Source of the DNA: Phaeosaccion multiseriatum
Lineage: Eukaryota > Ochrophyta, other classes
Direction of reading: 5' to 3'
Assembly (NCBI GenBank): GCA_965112735.1
Contig: OZ218962.1
Coordinates: 2,666,001 to 2,730,000, forward strand
DNA: 64,000 nucleotides
How positions within the stretch are numbered: position 1 is the stretch's first letter; the number at the start of each line of letters is the position of its first letter. Position numbers and translations under genes: made by a program. Below are positions 21,963 through 34,446 of the stretch, piece after piece. The notes beneath the pieces were generated by a model. The model was not told where the DNA came from. It made no database searches and saw only the letters and a list, made by a program, of their open reading frames with translations.

Positions 21963-24039
21963 GGTCGTCCATACCCAGGACGCGATTCCGTGTTTGCGAT
22001 TGGGGGGGGATGGCCCACATCTTGCCCGCCAGCGATAGCTGTGACAGGGCGGAAGGTACAGAGGAACAGGTCAGGGGCAACGATGGGGGCAAAGGAGGGT
22101 GAAGGTGTTCGTGTGTATGGTGTGAGCGCAACCCAGCAAAAGCGACGACATACGACAGTGTGCAAGTCATTCACTCACCGGCTGGCTGTTGAGAGAGGAA
22201 AGCGCCTTTGGGCATCGGAATGTCGGCATTGGGCCCCTGCAGAGCAAAGGAGGCAGAAGGGAATCAGGCCATGAGGGGCGGGGAACAGCACGAGAGAAGG
22301 AGGGAGGATAGGCGGAGAGACAGAAAGGGCTCTCCCCCCCTGGGTGTCCGGGACGCACCAAGGAGCATTCGCCGAGCTCTCCGGTGCTGAGCACGCCGGG
22401 GTCGTTCGCCTCCGCCTTGCCGGTGTCGCCGTGGGTGAACAAGAGGTTGCCGTCGTCCAAGAACAACAGGTCGCCGCTCCCATGGGTATTAGACTCGCTG
22501 CAGAAGCCTTCCAGCAGCAGCTGATCCACCTCGCCTACTCCGTTGGGGTTGCTGAAGGTGTCGGTCGCTTGATCGTACTCAATGCGAACGCGTACGAGCT
22601 TGCTTCTCTTTCTGCAGTCAAACTCGTTGAAGAAGTCCTGTCGATGATGTTGAGATTAATGAAGAGAAGGAGGGCGGGGGTGGGAGCAAAGGGTGAGGGA
22701 GACTGTTGGAGACGCCTGCACACATTTTGCATGTGAGAGAAAGAGCAGAGAGTGGCAGGCGAAGCACGTACCGGGATGTTGGGACAGCGGTCGAAGGTGT
22801 CATACGTGTCCCGCTGCCCCTGATTCGCTCGTCCCCACCACGAGGGCAGTCCGGGTTGCTGAGAGCGTTGTGAACACGATAAACCACGTAAAAATCGGGC
22901 AGGGGTGTGCAGTCACATGGGGATGGATTTAGGCAAGGGAGGACGAAGAGGCTCGAAACCGGCCGGATGATTGCCGTCTCTTGGAGCGTGTATTCCCCTC
23001 GATGTCCGCGATTGATTGTCCTCCTTACCTTGGCGACATACCAGGCGTAGACATAGGGCGTCTCCGGCCAGTTGGGGTGAATGGCAGCCGAGGTCATGCC
23101 GTGATCCCTCTTCGATATCGTCCTGTGTGTAGCGAGTACACAGAGACAGAGAGAGGGCGGAGCGGGGGGTAAGGGGGAGAGAAGTGCAGAGAGAAGAGAA
23201 TCACCAGTCGGGGAGGTCAGGAACAATTCTGCTCCAAGAACAACACCTACGATAAGGAACGTTTGAGGCAGAGAGACAAATGGAAGTACTTTTGCGGCGG
23301 AGTTGCTGCCTCTGACGCTCGCTGCTCACCGAAAGGTCCAGAAGGATTTGGTTGCCCGGGGGGTTGTCCCCAGGAAACTGCGGCAGAGAGTCGATGTCCG
23401 GGTACATGCGGAGCACTCCTCCTCGATACACCACGAGAACAGCGCTCCCGCTACGGCGTCGTAGATCATGTGTTGTGGGAGGAGAGCGGCCGAGGAAGCA
23501 GGAGGCGTTATAGAGATCAGCACCGGCAGTGTCAGAGTAAACAGGGGCAAGAGGAGGAGCAAGGTGGAGAGGAACCACCGTCAAGAGAGAGATGGAGGAC
23601 GCATGGCAACAACAATTGATCCTAGCTACCCATAGCTGCCGGAGCGAGGGAAGAAGAGCGTCTTGACGTTGCCTACACCATCTTCCATCCACGCGTGTTG
23701 TTCCAGCTGTAGGACCGTAGAGGGGAGAAGGAGAAGAAGAGAAAGAAGAAGGAGGAGGAGGGTCAGTGAAGCAAGCTACTAGGCGTTGTCCGGTATGCAC
23801 AGCAGCACCACGAAGTGACCACAAAGTGAGTCAGCAGTTGCGCCTCCTCGTCACCCTCCCTCTGCCACAGGAAGCTACTGCCATACCCCCTGCTGTGCTG
23901 CTACTAGTGCCTCTACAGCTCTTTAGACGCGCACCTGGACAGAGGGCTCCGTGACTGTGGGCACCACTACTGCTGAGCTTAGCGGCGGCACGACAGTGCC
24001 CACCAGCAGAGTGACGAGGAACGCGAGGAGGGGCTGCAT
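21963..24039 (-). pseudogene. Truncated, frame-broken third copy of the fusion gene (copy C)
   Basis: Carries recognisable exons 1-8 of the dehydrogenase half: 23935-24039, 23630-23706, 23330-23450, 23029-23122, 22772-22858, 22359-22637, 22179-22236, and the first 76 nt of exon 8 (21963-22038). There are three defects. Exon 4 is 94 instead of 108 nt because a short segment is inverted and shortened. Exon 7 has a 4 nt duplication (58 instead of 54 nt). Exon 8 breaks off into unrelated sequence at 21963, so the rest of the propeller, the whole oxidase and the tail are absent. The signal-peptide exon is intact and closest to copy B, whereas introns 3 and 4 are closest to copy A. Any transcript could encode only a secreted N-terminal fragment. 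Confidence 0.8.
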
Positions 24040-24532
24040 GGTTATCCCCCAGCCAGAGAGGTCCTTATCGGAGGTGGTTGCTGAGGCTTGGCCTGCTCCT
24101 CCTTAATCCCTTCCTCCTTCAATTCTGGTGGGCGCTAGCTAATCTAAAAGTATCTAACGCCTCACCTAATTCTTTACCCCCCCCTTGTGGCCATGTACTC
24201 GGCCACAGCCGGCTACTCACAACAGTGAGAGAGGGGAGGGGGCTCACAGTAAAAGACGCCAGTAAGCTCTGCAGCCGAGCGAGCAGCAGCCAGAGTCAAT
24301 GCAACTTGATTGGCTGCATTGTCGGTTGAACAGTGGCTCTCACTTTGCATCAACTCTAGCAAAGCAGACGCGTAGGCATGAGCAACGCACAGACTACATC
24401 GAAGCGAACAAAGCCCCCCGGAGGCCCGCAGTGTGGAGGCCGTATGTCATAAGATACAATTTGGGGCCGCATGGCATGTCGCCGTCGGATTTCGGGGTTC
24501 GGGATAAGAGGACAGGATTAGTTTGCTCTTGC
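24040..24532. other. Intergenic region upstream of copy C
   Basis: Lies between the start of copy C and the 3' end of the next minus-strand gene. No coding sequence or clear repeat is visible, apart from the roughly 40 bp next to the ATG shared with copy B. Confidence 0.4.
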
Positions 24533-27500
24533 TTACTCTACAAGCTTGCCCCATTTGGCAATGTTCTTCTTGTAGTCTGCCCCTCGCACTTTCTTCTGTG
24601 TATGAACTCTCTTCGTTGGCTTCTCCGGTCCAGTCACTTTCTTCCTTTTGCTGCTGTGAGACCCTTTGCCTTGACTCGCCGGAGCGGCGCCATCGCAGGG
24701 CAAGACAAAGCTCCACACCACGCGTGACTGAGCACTGCTCAAAACGAAGCTGTCGCCCCCCCCCTCCTCATGCGCTGCAGTGGATGGTGCTGGCCCGAGT
24801 CGAGCGGCTTTGGCAGCCCAGGCGAGCACGTAGGCGCTGCTTCGAAAGAGACGCCGTGGGCTGACTTGTCCGTTGGTCGCCGTGGTGAGGTGTCGGACAC
24901 TTGCGACGAGGCGAGTCAGCTGCTCAGTATCACCCATTAAAGGCCGGCACCACAAAGAGACAAAGGCCCACCCACCCACATGTAGTGCGGGAGAGAGGAG
25001 AGAAACGAAGCATGTTTATGAACGGGTCAACTCGGAAACGAGGCGACACAGAAAGAAGGGGGTGGGGGTAAAAAGCTGACCGGTTGGAGGATACGGCATC
25101 AATCTGTGTGGTGGGGGCGGATAGAAATGCACACACACACACATGCACACACACGCACACACTCATACACACACACGCACAACACGCTCACACACATATA
25201 TTCACACATACCTTCCCCTTGGGCAGGTGCAGCATGGCCCCCTTGGGGAGCGCGGCGTGCTTTCCCCCCGGGGAGATCCAATGGAAGGCCTCCGTGTCCC
25301 AAACTGTGCACGCCTTTCCCGCCAACGCGCTCTCCAGGCAGAGCAGCTCCAGACAGCCCTCGTAGCCCTGGGGGCAATTCCAGATTCGATTCGAATTAGT
25401 TCATGTAATCATGTCGACATTGGACTTCTGTTTCGCGCTTCTCTTGCCCCGCTCCCTTCTCCCTCGCGCACTTCTCTGCCCTCTTATACTCCCTCCTCCC
25501 CTTACTCCTGTCCCTTTCTCTATATCTCTCTCTGCCTCTCTCTCTGCCCCGCTCTCTCTCCCTCTCCCTCTCTCTCTCTCCTCCCTCCCTCATTTGCTGC
25601 CCTTTTCTCTCTCCCTCCCTCACCTCATTGCCGGGAGCCGGGCTGTCCTTGGAGCAGATCCGCGTGTTGAGCACTTGCAGAGGCACGAAGGGCCTGACGA
25701 AATGCATGGACACTTCGTTGTGCCCACAGGGCTTGCCAAATCGCCCCCCCCACTGCTCCATGTTGGGCGTCACAGGATTGCACCTCCAGACGCCATACGC
25801 ACCCCTCCCTCCTCGTCCCCCTCCCCCTCCCCCCCCTGCGGCTGCTGCTTCCCCTGTGCTATGCAATGCTACCATCCCTCCTCCTCCTCCTCCTCCTCCT
25901 CCTCCTCCTCCTCCTCCCGCCGCCACTGCTCCTGCCGCCCACAGCGTAGGCACTTGCGCGAGAGGGGCACCAGCGTCATCCGTGGCTTTGTGAGCTTGAT
26001 TCGCTCCATGTATGACGTCATCTCGGGCAGTGGCGGGTAGCGCTTTCGCTTGTCCCGAAGCCATCGCCTTCTCCCGTTGCTCTCGAAGCAGTGCTTTTTG
26101 CCGCTGCCTGTCCCGCTTGTTGCCCCCACCTGATGCTACTGTATCACCAACTGCTGCTGCTTTCCTTGACCCATGCCATGCTGCGGCTGCTGCGACAACA
26201 CGCCGCGCGGCCAGCGAAGAAGCATCGCAACTTGCGCCGCTTCTGATGGGCCCCTTCCATCTGAAGGCATACGGGTGGGCAGAGATGGATGGGTTGAGAG
26301 TGGCACAGGTGGAGAGAAAGAGAGACGAGGCGAGAAAGAGAGAGGAAGGCAAAAGACAGGGCGAGAGAGGAGGAAGCGACAGGGGGAGGGACGTGAGCAA
26401 AAAGTGCCGCCAGCAAGGAGGAGAGGGACAAAACGCCGTCACATGAGCGCACGGTGGAAATTGAATTCACCGTCTTCGGAGAGAGTGCAATACGACAAGA
26501 TAGCGTGGATGCTGGGCACACTCACACACAAACAATGAGAGAGGAGGGGGAGCGAGTGATTAGAAGAATGCTTCATCACTACCCTATCCTACTGTGCTTA
26601 CTCACCCAGCTGCTGCAAAGTCCTCTCCTGGCCTCCCGTCCAGCCATTGCGTGAGCGCGACTGCCCTCTCCGACTTTGGCGTTACAGAAAAGGACCGAGG
26701 AGAAGAGAGATGGAGGGGGCGGGTTGGGAGAAGCGGATGGGAATTTCAAATTCAAGCGGCTCAGGTTGCCCCTGCCACGGATAAATACGAATCGAAGGAC
26801 GAGCAGGACCGAAGTCGGACTTGGGAAAGAGAAAGATGATGTATGAAGGAAAAACAAGAGGGGGTGGGTTGTTGTACATGACCGAAGCGATGAGTACGTC
26901 CGCCCGTGGAGCAGACAAAGACAAATAATAAACAATGCCCCGGATGAAGAATGACAGAGGAGAGTGAGGTGCAGCAAACAGAGGCATATGGCGTATAGGA
27001 TATGTCCCCATGTCAGAGAAAGGTGTGTGCTTACCTGCCCTCCCACTGCTGCACCAATAGTAGCAGTAGCAGTAGTAGTAGTAGAAGTAGTAGTAGTAGC
27101 AGCAGCAGCAGCAGCAATCCCTGCTGATAGTGCCACGCTCCTCCCTGCCCCTGCCCCTCCCCCGGGGGGAAGCATTCCCAGCACCTCCATGCGGCTGCGG
27201 AGCTCCTTGCTGGACAACCCTGACACTACGTACGGAAGAATGTACGTGTGTAGGTACGTGTGTGTATGTATGTATGTATGGGAATGGGAATGGGTGTGCG
27301 TGGGTGACGCGTGTGTGTGCGGGTGACAGTAGACAGAGGGAGGAGGGTGGAGATACATGCGTCAACATCGCATTGCACACTTGGTGACGAAGAACAAAAA
27401 GAAAGCCAAGAAAGTCATGCCCCCTATAGAGAGAATGACGGGCAGAGGGCGGGAAGCAGCAGTGTAGAGATCATACTTGTAACGGCATGTAACGCCTTTC

Positions 27501-29946
27501 CCTTTCGTCGTGATGGGACTGAGACCCTGGTCCGGTGCTGCGGTTGAGGTGTGAGCGGGGTTGGAAGGGGCGAATACATGCACGCCTCATCGAAAGGCTT
27601 TCACCACCGAGTCACAGAAGCAGCAGACAGATAGATACACAACATGCGCACCTGTGGCCGATGTCGACAAGTCCGCCTCCTTCTCTTGCGGCCCGGACTG
27701 CAGCGGCAGATTCTTGCACAGCAAAACCGACAGTTTCGTCTGCGCCGCCTGTATTCTCGCCGAGTGCTGGCCATCGAGCTGCTGCTGCTCCCTTCCTTGC
27801 CCCCATCCACCCGAATCTCCATCCTCACCCGCCTGGGTTCCCACACGGCCCTCGGGCTGATCGTCATCGTACAGGCCAGCGGCAAGTGCGTCTCTCTTGA
27901 GGGCTCTGTCGCTTGCTGCAGGACCAGTGCCCCTCCCCTTCAGTTGCGTATGTGCGTGCGTGCGTGCGTGCGTGAGTGAGCAGGAGAGAGGGAGAAAGAA
28001 CGAAGCAGACAGAGACTCGTTGAGCCCTCAACAAAACCCCACCACCATCCCCTAGTAAACATATTTGAAACACACTTCCATACTCAACACACCTACTCCC
28101 CCGCACCCCCGCAAAGAAATACGGCCTACTGGTACTCACTTGCGTCTGTCTCTGTTGCTGTTGCTGCTGTTGCTGCTCACACAATCGTGTGAGTTTCAGT
28201 GCTGCGGCGACTCTCCCATGCACAGCAGCGACAACGGTCGGCAGCACCTCCAAAGAGCGAGGAGGGGTGCATGGCAAGGCGAAGGAGGGAGCCACCTGCG
28301 TAGTTGAAGGGAAGATCGACACAGGAGGACTGCCACTACTCCATCCAAGCTCAGCGACACCGGCATTACCGCCTAGTGGCTCTACAAACAATTCCCAGCA
28401 GCCGCTGATGCTGCTGGCTGCGCCCCTGTTGCTAGAGGTGGAGTCGGACACAATTCTCCTCAGGATATCTGTGCGAGCCTTGCTGACTCCCTGGCTGGCG
28501 GGTGGATCGCCATGGATGACCTTGCCGAAACGAATGGTGGTACTCGGTGGTGTAGTGACAGGCGAAGCATCGCTACCACTACCACTACCACTGCTGGCAG
28601 CAGCCTTCTTCTGGATACGATGTGGAAGGAGGGACGAGGCGGGGAAGGGGGTAGCGGGGGAAAGCGAGACGAGAAGAGGGGGGGTTGGAGGAGAGGTGAC
28701 AACATGAATATCTCTTCGCGATAGCACACAAGTACAGGGTCACGCTACACCCTACCTTTTTGATACTGTTGTTCTTGTTCTTCTTCTGCTGCATGCCATT
28801 CTCTTCTCTCTCCGGTTCGCCCTCATGCAGACGCGGTTCCTCTGTGCCCCCCCCCCCCCCCCGGCTGCTACTTCCCGCCTTTGGGTGAAGCAGTAGCCGC
28901 AGCATGGAGTTGGGCTGTTTGCCTCGCAACACCACCTCGTCCGCCAAGATGAGCACCACAGACGCCTGAGGAGCGCTGCTAGTGCTCCTCTCACGCCCTC
29001 CCTGAGCCTCCCCGCTAGTGCCGGTACCGGTGCTGGTGCTACTACTGCTGCTGCTGGGCACCCCCTTTGGCCGACGAAGCACCAGTAGCTTGTCCCGAAT
29101 GCTCTTCATCTGCGAAGTGTGTGTCTTTGGGTGCACGGCGAAGGCGGCGAGGCCCAACTTCTTGAGGAGGCCGGCGAGGTGTTGCGCAGACTCCACAGAC
29201 TGCACAAACACAATGGAATGGCCACTATCATCACCAGCCACCGCTGAGGCACAGCCATCCCCGCTGCGTCCCGATCCACCCACAGGAGCGATTCCACGCT
29301 CGGCCCCAGCCTCCAGAGGTGATGCCTCCCCCATCCTTTCCCTCTTCCTCTTTCTCTTTTTACCAAACCCAGGGGAGGCGCTCGGTGGCTCCGAACAGTC
29401 CTGCTGCCCATCGCCCCCTACCTTTGCCCTCTCCTCAGGAGGGAGCATCCTTGCCTTAGGCACAGCGAGGGCGTAGTAGACCCGGTCTTCCATCTGCAGC
29501 TCGATTCCTTTGGTGACCCTCTTGTGAAAGGGCAGAAGCCCACGCTCCCAACAAACGCTTGAGCCCCGGGACATGATTCCTCCCTCTTTAACAACCGTTG
29601 CAGTGGCAGGAGCAGGAGCAGCAGAGGGAGCCAAGGGAGCCGAGCCCACTCCGTGTGTGGCCGGATCCACGCGCTTCCCCTTACTGCTGCTTCCCATACT
29701 CGCCTTAGCATTGTGATTCCTCTCTTTCCCCCCATGCTGCACCTTGCTGCCACCTTTCCCCCCTTCTCTTGGCTCTGCTCGGCCTCCTCCTCCTCCCAAA
29801 CTCGCCTGGTGGTGCCGAAGAAGTGCCGCTGGCGACAATGAACCCACCACCACCAGCCCTGCCCGCCCGCCGTTGTTCGCCTTACTCTTACTCCCTGTAT
29901 AGGCTTGCCCGTGCTTGCCACGCGGCTTCTTCCCCTTCTTAGGCAT
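24533..29946 (-). CDS. 1127-aa basic/low-complexity protein with a degenerate helicase-C-like stretch
   Basis: Nine exons join in phase: 28756-29946, 28140-28610, 27652-27895, 27477-27537, 27035-27209, 26606-26667, 25624-26260, 25212-25367, 24533-24919. Exon 3 and 6 acceptors were chosen to keep phase and could be off by a few codons. The N-terminus is Lys-rich (MPKKGKKPRGKHGQ). Residues ~245-345 contain HSIVFVQSVESAQHLAGLL and, later, VVLILADEVVLRGKQ, which recall motifs IV and V of the DEAD-box helicase C-domain; no DEAD/N-terminal ATPase lobe is seen. The middle has Gln-rich and Gly-rich runs (codon repeats). The C-terminal third is better conserved in character (WRCNPVTPNMEQWGGRFGKP, GYEGCLELLCLESALAGKAC) and ends in a basic tail (TQKKVRGADYKKNIAKWGK). 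Nuclear or nucleolar location is a guess from the basic ends. Function unknown. Confidence 0.6.
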
Positions 29947-30578
29947 CCTCTGGGTTAAGAAAGGCGAGGAGGGAGGAAAACCATTACTATTAGACAAATG
30001 GCACTTGACGGTGACGGTCCATCCGGTAGCGATACATCCGCCGCGAAAAGATATGTAATTATATTTGTTCAGCCTCGTCCATGACAAGATGACTGGTGTT
30101 GGTGTTGGTGTATTCAGCAGCACCATCTGCAACGGGCCTCGCACTGACGCTTCAACCCCTCGCCACACTCTCGCCTCTTCTCTCCCCCAACCCCCCCCAC
30201 ACCAAACATTAAAAGAAAAGCCCCCTTCCTTCGGTCCACGACCTATCTATGTACTTTGCGTCCCTCCAAACTCTAATATGTCCAGTCTGCCCTGCCTCGC
30301 TACTCCCCTGCCCCCGGAGTGGAGCAATGCATGGGGTGAATTGGACGTCACCAATTCGCACCTCCGCGGCTCTCCCCTCTCTCCACTCCCCACCGAGGTT
30401 GGTATTCGCCTGGCGGAGAGGACTCTAACAGAAGCTCTTCTCTTCACCCATGCAATCCGCTGCTGGTGCTGGTGCTTCTGTGTGGTGGTGGCGGCGCTGC
30501 TGTAGAGGAAGCTGCATCCTGGTGTAACTGCCGGGTCCCTCTGTGGTGTTGAAGGAACGCTCGGAAAAGCCCACTGAC
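29947..30578. other. Intergenic region between two minus-strand genes
   Basis: Contains the promoter side of the 1127-aa protein gene and the 3' end of the thylakoid repeat-protein gene. No further coding sequence is supported. Confidence 0.4.
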
Positions 30579-32489
30579 TTATGCCTGCTCCTCGAAGAAC
30601 TCTCGCAGCCTCATGCCCTTTCCGGGGATGAAGCCGCTGGGGCCGCTCTTGGGCTTGCCTGGGGAAGCAAGGACGAAGGGGATGATGATGATGATGATGA
30701 TGATGCAATGAGGGTCAGGGAGAGCATTGAAGCAGCGATTCTTCCGAATCAAGACACACGCATGTACGCACGGATTCTCACACTCCTCCAATTTCGCGCC
30801 TTATGCATCAGCCACACGATGAAAACAAACTCTCAGCAATCTGAGTCCTCGCGAAACGTCCCACCTTTTCTGCTCTCCCACTCCCCGACTCGGCATACAC
30901 TAAACCACACAGAAAACCCCACGTGTGCCTAACACTCGATTTGCGTAAGCATCGCTCGATTTTTCAAATTTTCGAGTTTTGGGAGAGCGGAGCAAAATGC
31001 CGGTGGGAGAAGCGCTATAGCCCTTCATGTAGCTCTTTGAGATGCCTATCGATCCATAGTCTTTCGGCTTTCGTCGATTTTCCCCTTCCTTACTTGTCAG
31101 CAGTTCTGCAAGATCACTCCCCCTTGCCGCCCGATCTCTAAAAAACGGGCGATTTGGGCATTCTTACGCAAATCGAGAGTTAAAAGACTTTGCACCACCA
31201 ACAGCAGGGCGATAACAACGCCCCCCCCCCCCCCCACAGCTGCCCTCCCTTCCTGCCTGCCTACACGGATGTACTCACTCTTGGTGCGGAATCCCTCCAA
31301 AGCGGGATTCTTGCCCGCCGCCATCATAAAGTCCGACTCCATCTCCCCGCGCTGCCTCATGCCCTTGCCGGGGATGAAGCCGCTGGGGCCACTCTTAGGC
31401 TTGCCTTGGGAAGGAAGGAGGAAGGGGATGATGATGATGATGACGCAACGAAGGTCAGGGAGCGCACTTTCCTGTCAAAAGCAGGCGTAATCACCCCTTT
31501 TCCCGCTCTTGCCTCTCCGACTATGCACACAGCACACTTGCACCACGCACCACCCGCCTGCCTGCCTCTTCCTGCGTACAGGACGGACTCACTCTTAGTG
31601 CGGAATCCCTCCAGAGCGGGGTTCTTGCCCGCCGCCATCATAAAGTCCGACTCGCTCTCCATCTCCTCACGCTGCCTCATGCCCTTGCCGGGGATGAAGC
31701 CACTGGGGCCACTCTTCGGCTTGCCTGCGGAAGGAAGGAGGAAATGATGCAAGATGGTCAGCCATCGAAGTTTTGCAAGTACTATGCCTCGGGCAAAAGA
31801 CACGTCTTCCCTCTCGAAAGCAGACGTACTCAAGCCTTTCTACCTGCCTGCCTACACGGATGTACTCACTCTTGGTGCGGAATCCCTCCAAGGCCGGGTT
31901 CTTGCCCGCCGCCATCATAAAGTCTGACTCGCTCTCCATCTCCTCACGCTGCCTCATGCCTTTGCCGGGGATGAAGCCACTGGGGCCACTCTTCGGCTTG
32001 CCTGGGGAAAGAAGGTGATGGTGCAAACAGGTAGGTAGGTCACAGAATGCCAGGTATCCAGGACGCACGAGCATGCTCCTCACTCGTAAATTCTTGCACA
32101 CAGATGAAGGCGTAGCGCTCGTCAACCCTTAATCCCCCGACTGCAGACTCCTTCAGCCTCCCTGTGCCCCCCCCCCTTTCCCTGACACTACATACTGCAC
32201 GCAGAAGAGACGTAACAAACAGTCTCCCTTTTCAGCCTGCTCTCCCTTACTCACTTTTCGTTCTGAATCCCTCAAGGGCTGGGTTCTTCCCCGCAGCAAG
32301 TGCCGCCGCAGGAGCAGCGACAACAGCTCCGACCGCCAAGCCCTTCACAGCATCCTGGATCATGACACGGCGGGAGACTCCGTTCATTTTCATTGTCATC
32401 CTGGCCTGGGGCACGACTCCGGGAACAAATGCGAGTGCGCCAGAAAGCCCCCCGACCACGCAGGCAGCGGCCACTGCTGAGGAGCGCAT
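30579..32489 (-). CDS. Thylakoid-lumen repeat protein, 234 aa, with tripartite plastid/Tat targeting
   Basis: Five exons: 32255-32489, 31870-32001, 31593-31724, 31279-31404, 30579-30658. Exon 1 encodes a signal peptide (MRSSAVAAACVVGGLSGALA) followed by AFVPG, which fits the aromatic transit-peptide start of red-lineage secondary plastids. A twin-arginine segment (SRRVMIQDAVKGLAVGAVVA) and an Ala-x-Ala cleavage site before AGKNPALEGFRTK come next. Exons 2-4 each encode one ~43-aa unit: SKPKSGPSGFIPGKGMRQRE, then ...SDFMMAAGKNPALEGFRTK. Exon 5 encodes the last SKPKSGPSGFIPGKGMR plus REFFEEQA and stop. All introns are phase 1, so units can be added without breaking frame. The mature part is hydrophilic, basic and without cysteines or membrane spans. 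Family not recognised; a role at photosystems or thylakoids is inferred from targeting only. Confidence 0.8.
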
Positions 32490-32865
32490 TTTTTAGTAAA
32501 CAATGGGTAGGAGGAGGAAGGGAAGGGAACAAAGAGAAGGGGGCGGATTTTCATGTGTCCCCCGGGGGTCTCCCGCGGGTTTCCGCGTCCGGAGGGACGC
32601 TCGTTTTATTTTCTGTAACTGTAAAACTACTTCGAATCCGAAAGTAGATCAATGAAAAACAGAAAAAGGATAAAAAACCAACCACACATTGCACAACCCC
32701 CCCCCTTCAGAGTCACTCCCACACCCTCCATTGTTTCTCCTTCTTTCTCCTCCCCGCCCCTCCTCTCTACCTCACTGCGGCGACTACGGGGGCGAACTTC
32801 CGACTGCAAAGCTCCCCTCTTCTCCTTTATTTTAGACCTCAATCTCTGCGCGGACTGAGGTGGCC
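32490..32865. promoter_or_regulatory. Shared divergent promoter interval (thylakoid protein / RCC1-like protein)
   Basis: Only 376 bp separate the two oppositely oriented start codons. No convincing coding sequence lies here, though an acceptor-like ttttag at about 32830 leaves room for an extra 5' exon of the plus-strand gene. Confidence 0.45.
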
Positions 32866-34379
32866 ATGGGAAACACAAACACAAACCCTCAGCTTATAGC
32901 TGTGGGCAGTTACCACCGGTGTGCGACGCAGTATGGGACGCTCAAGTGCTGGGGTCGGTAAGCAAGTGTCCCATAACCTCTCCCCCTCCCGGCCGGATGC
33001 TTCTTTTTGCCTGCCTTTCTCTCACACCCCCCTCTCTCTCTCTTCTGCTGTATCCTTTCATTGAGATGCAGAAACTTCTCCACCCTCGCCGACCTCTCTT
33101 CCGCCCCGGCCGCATGCTTCTTACTTGCCGCCCTTCTCACAGCCCACCCTGCCTCTCTCTCTTTCTCCTTCCTTGAGGTATGACTATGGGGCACTTGGCC
33201 TTGGCTATGATCCTGGCAAAAACCTCGGAAACGCAGCGTCAGAGATGGGCAGCAACTTGCCTGCCACCGACTTGGGTACAGGGCGAACCGCACTTGCACT
33301 GGCCAACGCCGAAGGTAGCACGTGTGCTCTGCGGGATGACTACACCGTGGTATGCTGGGGATATAATGCCGATGGGCAGCTCGGATACGTGAGTAGACCC
33401 TATGGCAGCAGGCTCGCCGGCCATCCTTGCCCTACGTTGCTTGCAATATTACCCACTACGAGTCAGCCCACGTTCTTGCTCGTCAGCCTGAGTCAAAGTC
33501 TTACTTACCTCGTCCCCGGACTTCGCTTCTTATTGCTGCGATTGAGTAGGACGACACCACTGACCGGGGCCTGGCTGCCAGCGACATGGGTGACAACTTG
33601 GTCGCCGTCAATCTTGGCGGGACGGCAACGGACCTGTGCGGCGGATCCGAGTCTATGTGCGCCTTATTAAGCACGGGGGACATGAAATGGTGAGTAAGGC
33701 TGGGTGATGCCTTCGTGTCGCCATGTGACTCTCTCCCTCCCGCTCACTTTTTGCGTGGCTGCCTCAGCCACGATTCCGCTTCTTCCCCTCCCTCACTGTC
33801 CCTCCCCTCGTCACTCTTCCTTGGCATCTCCCATTGTCACAGTTGGGGAGCAAATGCGTACGGGCAGGTATGACGCGATCAGGGCCTGGTGTGGGGGGCT
33901 TAGCCTTTCTCACCCTTGTGTGTGCCATTTGTGAAGGGAGCCTAGGCACTCGTGAGCACGCAACGATTAACTGTTCTATATCCAACCCACTCCTCCCGCC
34001 TCTCCCCTCAATTCGATCTGTGCCTCTTGCCTCCCAACGTCCTCTTTGCCATTGCCTTAGTTGGGAACGGGAGATCTCAATGCGAGGGGAGACGAGTCCG
34101 GCGAGATGGCGGCTCTGGTGAGTGGGAAAGCAGCAGACGGTCCAAGAGCAGAGCAAGAGAAGAGGACTCACTCGGCTTGCTGCCGCGGTCGTATCGCAGT
34201 CTTGGTGTCGCTGCTCCTGCTTGCTTGCTCTCTTCGCTCATTCTACTGACGCCTTGACGCCTGGTGCCTTCTTCGCCCTCTCTCCCTCCCTCCCTCCCTC
34301 CCTCCCTCCCGCTGCCTCTCTCTCCCCTCTCCGTCTCTCTCCACCTTTCTGTCTCTCTCTCTCTCTCGCTCTCTCTCGC

Positions 34380-34446
<67 letters not shown>

